Shown here: piece by piece, positions 29,194-32,205 of the stretch | Numbering within the stretch: the first letter of the stretch is position 1 | Layout of the letters: every line of letters begins with the position of its first letter | Assembly: GCA_002170595.1 (NCBI GenBank) | Contig: NHDP01000006.1 | Coordinates: forward strand, 53,261-85,465 | Reading direction: 5' to 3' | DNA length: 32,205 bases | DNA from: Alphaproteobacteria bacterium TMED62 | GTDB taxonomy: Bacteria > Pseudomonadota > Alphaproteobacteria > TMED109 | Position numbers and translations under genes: made by a program | The notes under the pieces: model-generated | The model's input: only the letters and a program-made list of their open reading frames with translations | The model's database searches: none | Told to the model about the DNA's origin: nothing

Positions 29194-29952
29194 ATTTATA
29201 GAAAAGAATTTAAAGGAAGAGTTGCATTAGTTACAGGTGCATCAAGAGGTATAGGTAAGACTATAGCTATTGAAATAGCTAAAATGGGTGGATCAGTAGC
29301 TATAAATTATAATTCTAATAAAAAGTTAGCTAAAGAAACTCTTAAAATTGTAAAAAGTTTCGATGTAAATGCTGATATCTTTAAGGCAGATGTTTCTAAA
29401 GAAAAAGATATAAAATTTTTAATTAAAAATACAGAAAAAAAAATAGGCCCTATTGATTTTTTAGTAACAAATGCTGGCATTTTACACTTATCTAAAAATT
29501 TTTTAGATTTAGATTATAAAATATGGAAAAAAACTATGTCTACAAATGTTGATGGCACATTACTTCCAATTAAGGAAGTACTGCCTGGGATGATTAAAAG
29601 AAAATTTGGAAGAATTGTATGTATATCATCCATTGCTGGGTTAGGTAAACGACCAAATATGATTGCTTATGCTACTTCTAAAGCTGCAGTAATTGCTTTG
29701 GCAAGAAATTTAGCCGAGGCTGTTGCTCCTCATGTTAGAATAAATACTGTAGCTCCTGGGCTAATTGAAACTGATATGGCAAAAGCCTTCAATAAAAAAA
29801 TAAAAAAAACTATAATTGAGGATACGCCATTAAAAAGATTAGGCTCTACGAAAGATATAGCAAAAACAGTAATATATTTATTATCAAGTCAATCTGCATT
29901 TACTACAGGACAAACCTTAATTACTGATGGAGGAAAAGTAGCTTTACCTTAA
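29194..29952 (+). CDS. SDR family oxidoreductase (FabG-like), probably initiated at ATT (29194)
   Basis: Upstream of the listed ATG (29284) the frame encodes the Rossmann motif GRVALVTGASRGIGKTIAIEIAKMGG; NAGI, S...YATSK catalytic motif, INTVAPGLIETDM. AGGAG SD at 29183-29187, 6 nt before ATT 29194; no ATG/GTG/TTG between the in-frame TAA (29188) and the motif. Confidence 0.92.
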   Translation: MYRKEFKGRVALVTGASRGIGKTIAIEIAKMGGSVAINYNSNKKLAKETLKIVKSFDVNADIFKADVSKEKDIKFLIKNTEKKIGPIDFLVTNAGILHLSKNFLDLDYKIWKKTMSTNVDGTLLPIKEVLPGMIKRKFGRIVCISSIAGLGKRPNMIAYATSKAAVIALARNLAEAVAPHVRINTVAPGLIETDMAKAFNKKIKKTIIEDTPLKRLGSTKDIAKTVIYLLSSQSAFTTGQTLITDGGKVALP

Positions 29953-30227
29953 AAATTTTTAAAAATAATAATATATCTTATTGTTTTTATTAGTTATTTT
30001 ATAGTTGTAATAAATGATTATACTTTTTTGTATTTTAGCAATGATACCATTATAAACTATAAATATTTATATAAAAATAATATAGCTTTAAAAAAAAAAT
30101 TAATTAATAATAGTAAAAATAGCTCATAGGTAATTTTTATAGATATAAATTGATTATATTAGAAATAAAACATAGTAAAGTTTTTTAAGTACTTGTATTT
30201 ATTAATTAAAGAAAACATAATAAAAAA

Positions 30228-30536
30228 ATGAAATTTCATTGGTTAATAAAATACTATATATCTTGTTTTGCTGTAATTTTTTTTATTTTATTTTATATTG
30301 AAAATAAGGAGCCATTTGTTAACTGGAATCTCTATCCTTATGTTAAAGAAAAAAAAATCAAAGAAAATATCTTTAATAAGGATTGTAAGAAATTAAAAGT
30401 TTTTTATTTTAAAGAATTCAGTTTGAATTATAAAAAAAGCTTTTTTGGTTATAATATAAGAAAAGATAAAAAATCTATTAGAGGTTTAAATCTTTTAAGA
30501 TATTTAGATTATCATATTAAAAAAAATAAATGTTAA
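30228..30536 (+). CDS. Small hypothetical protein with N-terminal TM/signal segment
   Basis: 102-aa ORF; ATG start; no family recognised. Confidence 0.45.
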   Translation: MKFHWLIKYYISCFAVIFFILFYIENKEPFVNWNLYPYVKEKKIKENIFNKDCKKLKVFYFKEFSLNYKKSFFGYNIRKDKKSIRGLNLLRYLDYHIKKNKC

Positions 30537-30547
30537 ATTAAAATAAT

Positions 30548-31033
30548 TTAATTATTATTAAAAGGTAATGACGAATGATGAAAAATTATTTTTAATTTAT
30601 TTTCATCTTGATCTAGCATATACCCAAAAGAATACTCTACTTTTGTTTTATTTTCTTTATAATCTGTAAATATATAATTACCCATAGAAATTAATACATT
30701 TTCAAACTTTGCAAAATCAAAATTATTATATTCAATATTTTTCCATGGTTCTAGAGCAAAACCCTTATCTTCTAAAGATACTTTATTATATCCAATAAAA
30801 TATGAAATAAACTCATCTTTTGTTTTTCTAAATTGTTTATGACTTGCTTTTGTGGGTTTAAATAATATTTTTCCTTTTTTAAAAAAATATAATTCGTCTA
30901 TAAAAGTTTTAGTAATAGTAACATAATCTTTTTTTTCTAAGTATGCTTTACCAATGTTAATAACATTATCTGCCCAGCATTGTTGGATAGTAGCTATTTT
31001 ATTAATAATTTCTTTTGATGATACATTTAACAA
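30548..31033 (-). CDS. NTF2/SnoaL-like fold protein
   Basis: Pattern ATIQQCWADNVINIGKAY...LFKPTKASHKQFR...MGNYIFTD...KVEYSFGYM...IIFHHSSLP resembles NTF2-like (SnoaL/CaMKII-AD type) proteins. Confidence 0.55.
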   Translation of the reverse strand: MLNVSSKEIINKIATIQQCWADNVINIGKAYLEKKDYVTITKTFIDELYFFKKGKILFKPTKASHKQFRKTKDEFISYFIGYNKVSLEDKGFALEPWKNIEYNNFDFAKFENVLISMGNYIFTDYKENKTKVEYSFGYMLDQDENKLKIIFHHSSLPFNNN

Positions 31034-31239
31034 ATTTCACCTTTATAAATAAAGAGATCTTTTGTATATATATCTGCATCTTTTGATAATTTAAAACAGG
31101 TATTAGTGTAATTACAGACTATATATCCAACTTTTGGGTTAATTTTGTAATAAACTCTAGGGTGACCAGCTTCAGTAGCAATATAAGTTGTATCGACTTC
31201 AATAATAGTATCAAATTTTTTTTCTAAATTAATTTTCAT
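31027..31239 (-). CDS. CHCC-type zinc-finger-like small protein with altered metal ligands
   Basis: EAGHPRVYYKINPKVGYIVCNYTNTCFKL resembles zf-CHCC (GHPRVYL...VVCPYCGTRF); overlaps the following gene by 7 nt. Confidence 0.6.
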   Translation of the reverse strand: MKINLEKKFDTIIEVDTTYIATEAGHPRVYYKINPKVGYIVCNYTNTCFKLSKDADIYTKDLFIYKGEIC

Positions 31240-31394
31240 ATTAAAAATTTAACTAATTTAAATTGTTTGTCAAAAAAAACTTTCAATCATTTCTTAACTA
31301 TTATAATCATAAAATATTATTTTAATTTAGGTGAATAAACTATATTATTTACAAAAATTGTTGTTTGATACCTTTTTATTACTATAATCTCATT

Positions 31395-31874
31395 ATGCAT
31401 TATTTAATTATTTTAGTTTTTTTTATAATAACAAATATTTTAACAGCTGAAGATTATATAATTGAATTTCAGGCTAAGGTTGAAAACTTAAAGGAATTTA
31501 ATATATCTAAGTATGAAAAATTTAGAAATTATGATTTAGTTGGTACTTTTACCGATAATTATGGCAATTATGGTAAGGCTAATGTTATTGTAATATCGGA
31601 TGTTAAAGATGGTAAGTTATTAAGGCTAGATGCAACTAGTGAAAATATTTATTCTAACAATGAAAGACTTTATATGAGAGGCATTAGGGAAAAAAGCGAT
31701 ATTGATGCTGGTATAGCATATAATATTGTTATAGGTGCTAGTAAAAAATTTGAATCCTTAATAGGAATTAAATGTACAACCAGTGTGAGATATTTTGAAG
31801 ATGCTATTTTTGGAATACAAAAGTGCAAGTTATCGCAAGATATGACTTCTATATTAAAAAACAGTAATAATTAA
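31395..31874 (+). CDS. Secreted protein of unknown function
   Basis: Signal peptide MHYLIILVFFIITNILTAEDY; start re-assigned from TTG 31365 to ATG 31395. Confidence 0.65.
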   Translation: MHYLIILVFFIITNILTAEDYIIEFQAKVENLKEFNISKYEKFRNYDLVGTFTDNYGNYGKANVIVISDVKDGKLLRLDATSENIYSNNERLYMRGIREKSDIDAGIAYNIVIGASKKFESLIGIKCTTSVRYFEDAIFGIQKCKLSQDMTSILKNSNN

Positions 31875-31900
31875 CGTTAATTATAAGTATATGCAGACAT

Positions 31901-32110
31901 TTATTTATAAAAATCTCTTCTAGAGGAAAACTGTTTTACTCTTTTTCTCCATGCCTTATAGGATTTTTCTTTTAAATTTTCTCTCATTAATTTTTTAACA
32001 TCTTTTTCTTTAATACCATATTGATACTCAATTTGCTTAAAACTTATATGATCAGATAAGGCCATTTCAATAATTTCACTTTTTTCACTATCTAAAAATA
32101 TTTTCTTCAT
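31901..32110 (-). CDS. DUF2805 / TIGR03643-like small protein
   Basis: SEIIEMALSDHISFKQIEYQYGIKEKDVKKLMRENLKEKSYKAWRKRV matches the remembered pattern of this family. Confidence 0.8.
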   Translation of the reverse strand: MKKIFLDSEKSEIIEMALSDHISFKQIEYQYGIKEKDVKKLMRENLKEKSYKAWRKRVKQFSSRRDFYK

Positions 32111-32205
32111 AAATATTAAGTTTATAATTAATTAATTTGATATTTCGTTTGAGTGTAGAAAAATCTCTTGATATTTTTATAGTATGTATTCATATCTAAA
32201 TAATA

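Noticed and set aside
1-32205. CRISPR arrays, tRNA/rRNA genes, transposases, integrases, toxin-antitoxin or phage genes
   Set aside because: No regularly spaced repeats, cloverleaf-like sequence or such protein motifs were recognised by reading; tRNAscan/Infernal were not available.

Overview
AT-rich window (low-GC, streamlined genome, most likely a marine alphaproteobacterium; taxonomy is inferred from gene content only). Positions 1-12400 are the classical tsf-pyrH-frr-uppS-cdsA-dxr-rseP-bamA-ompH-lpxD-fabZ-lpxA-lpxI-lpxB block, tightly packed with many stop/start overlaps. From 12.4 kb onward the content is accessory: two paralogous TRAP substrate-binding proteins without DctQ/DctM, a DoxX-like membrane protein, small secreted proteins (one cupredoxin-like), a DsrE-like protein, a [2Fe-2S]/molybdenum hydroxylase operon with two tandem large subunits plus a c-type cytochrome, a compact c-di-GMP set (GGDEF, EAL, PilZ), an Fe-type alcohol dehydrogenase, an SDR, an NTF2-like protein, a CHCC-zinc-finger-like protein with altered ligands, and a DUF2805/TIGR03643-like protein. 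Main observations: (i) two genes (cdsA and the SDR) whose conserved N-termini can only be initiated from a non-canonical codon, with ATT perfectly placed in each; (ii) a duplicated Mo-hydroxylase large subunit sharing one small subunit, next to DsrE/cupredoxin/cytochrome c candidates; (iii) a GGDEF/EAL pair meeting tail-to-tail with zero nucleotides between stops, with PilZ abutting EAL; (iv) an unannotated open frame directly behind the SDR stop. No rRNA, tRNA, CRISPR, transposase or phage genes were recognised.
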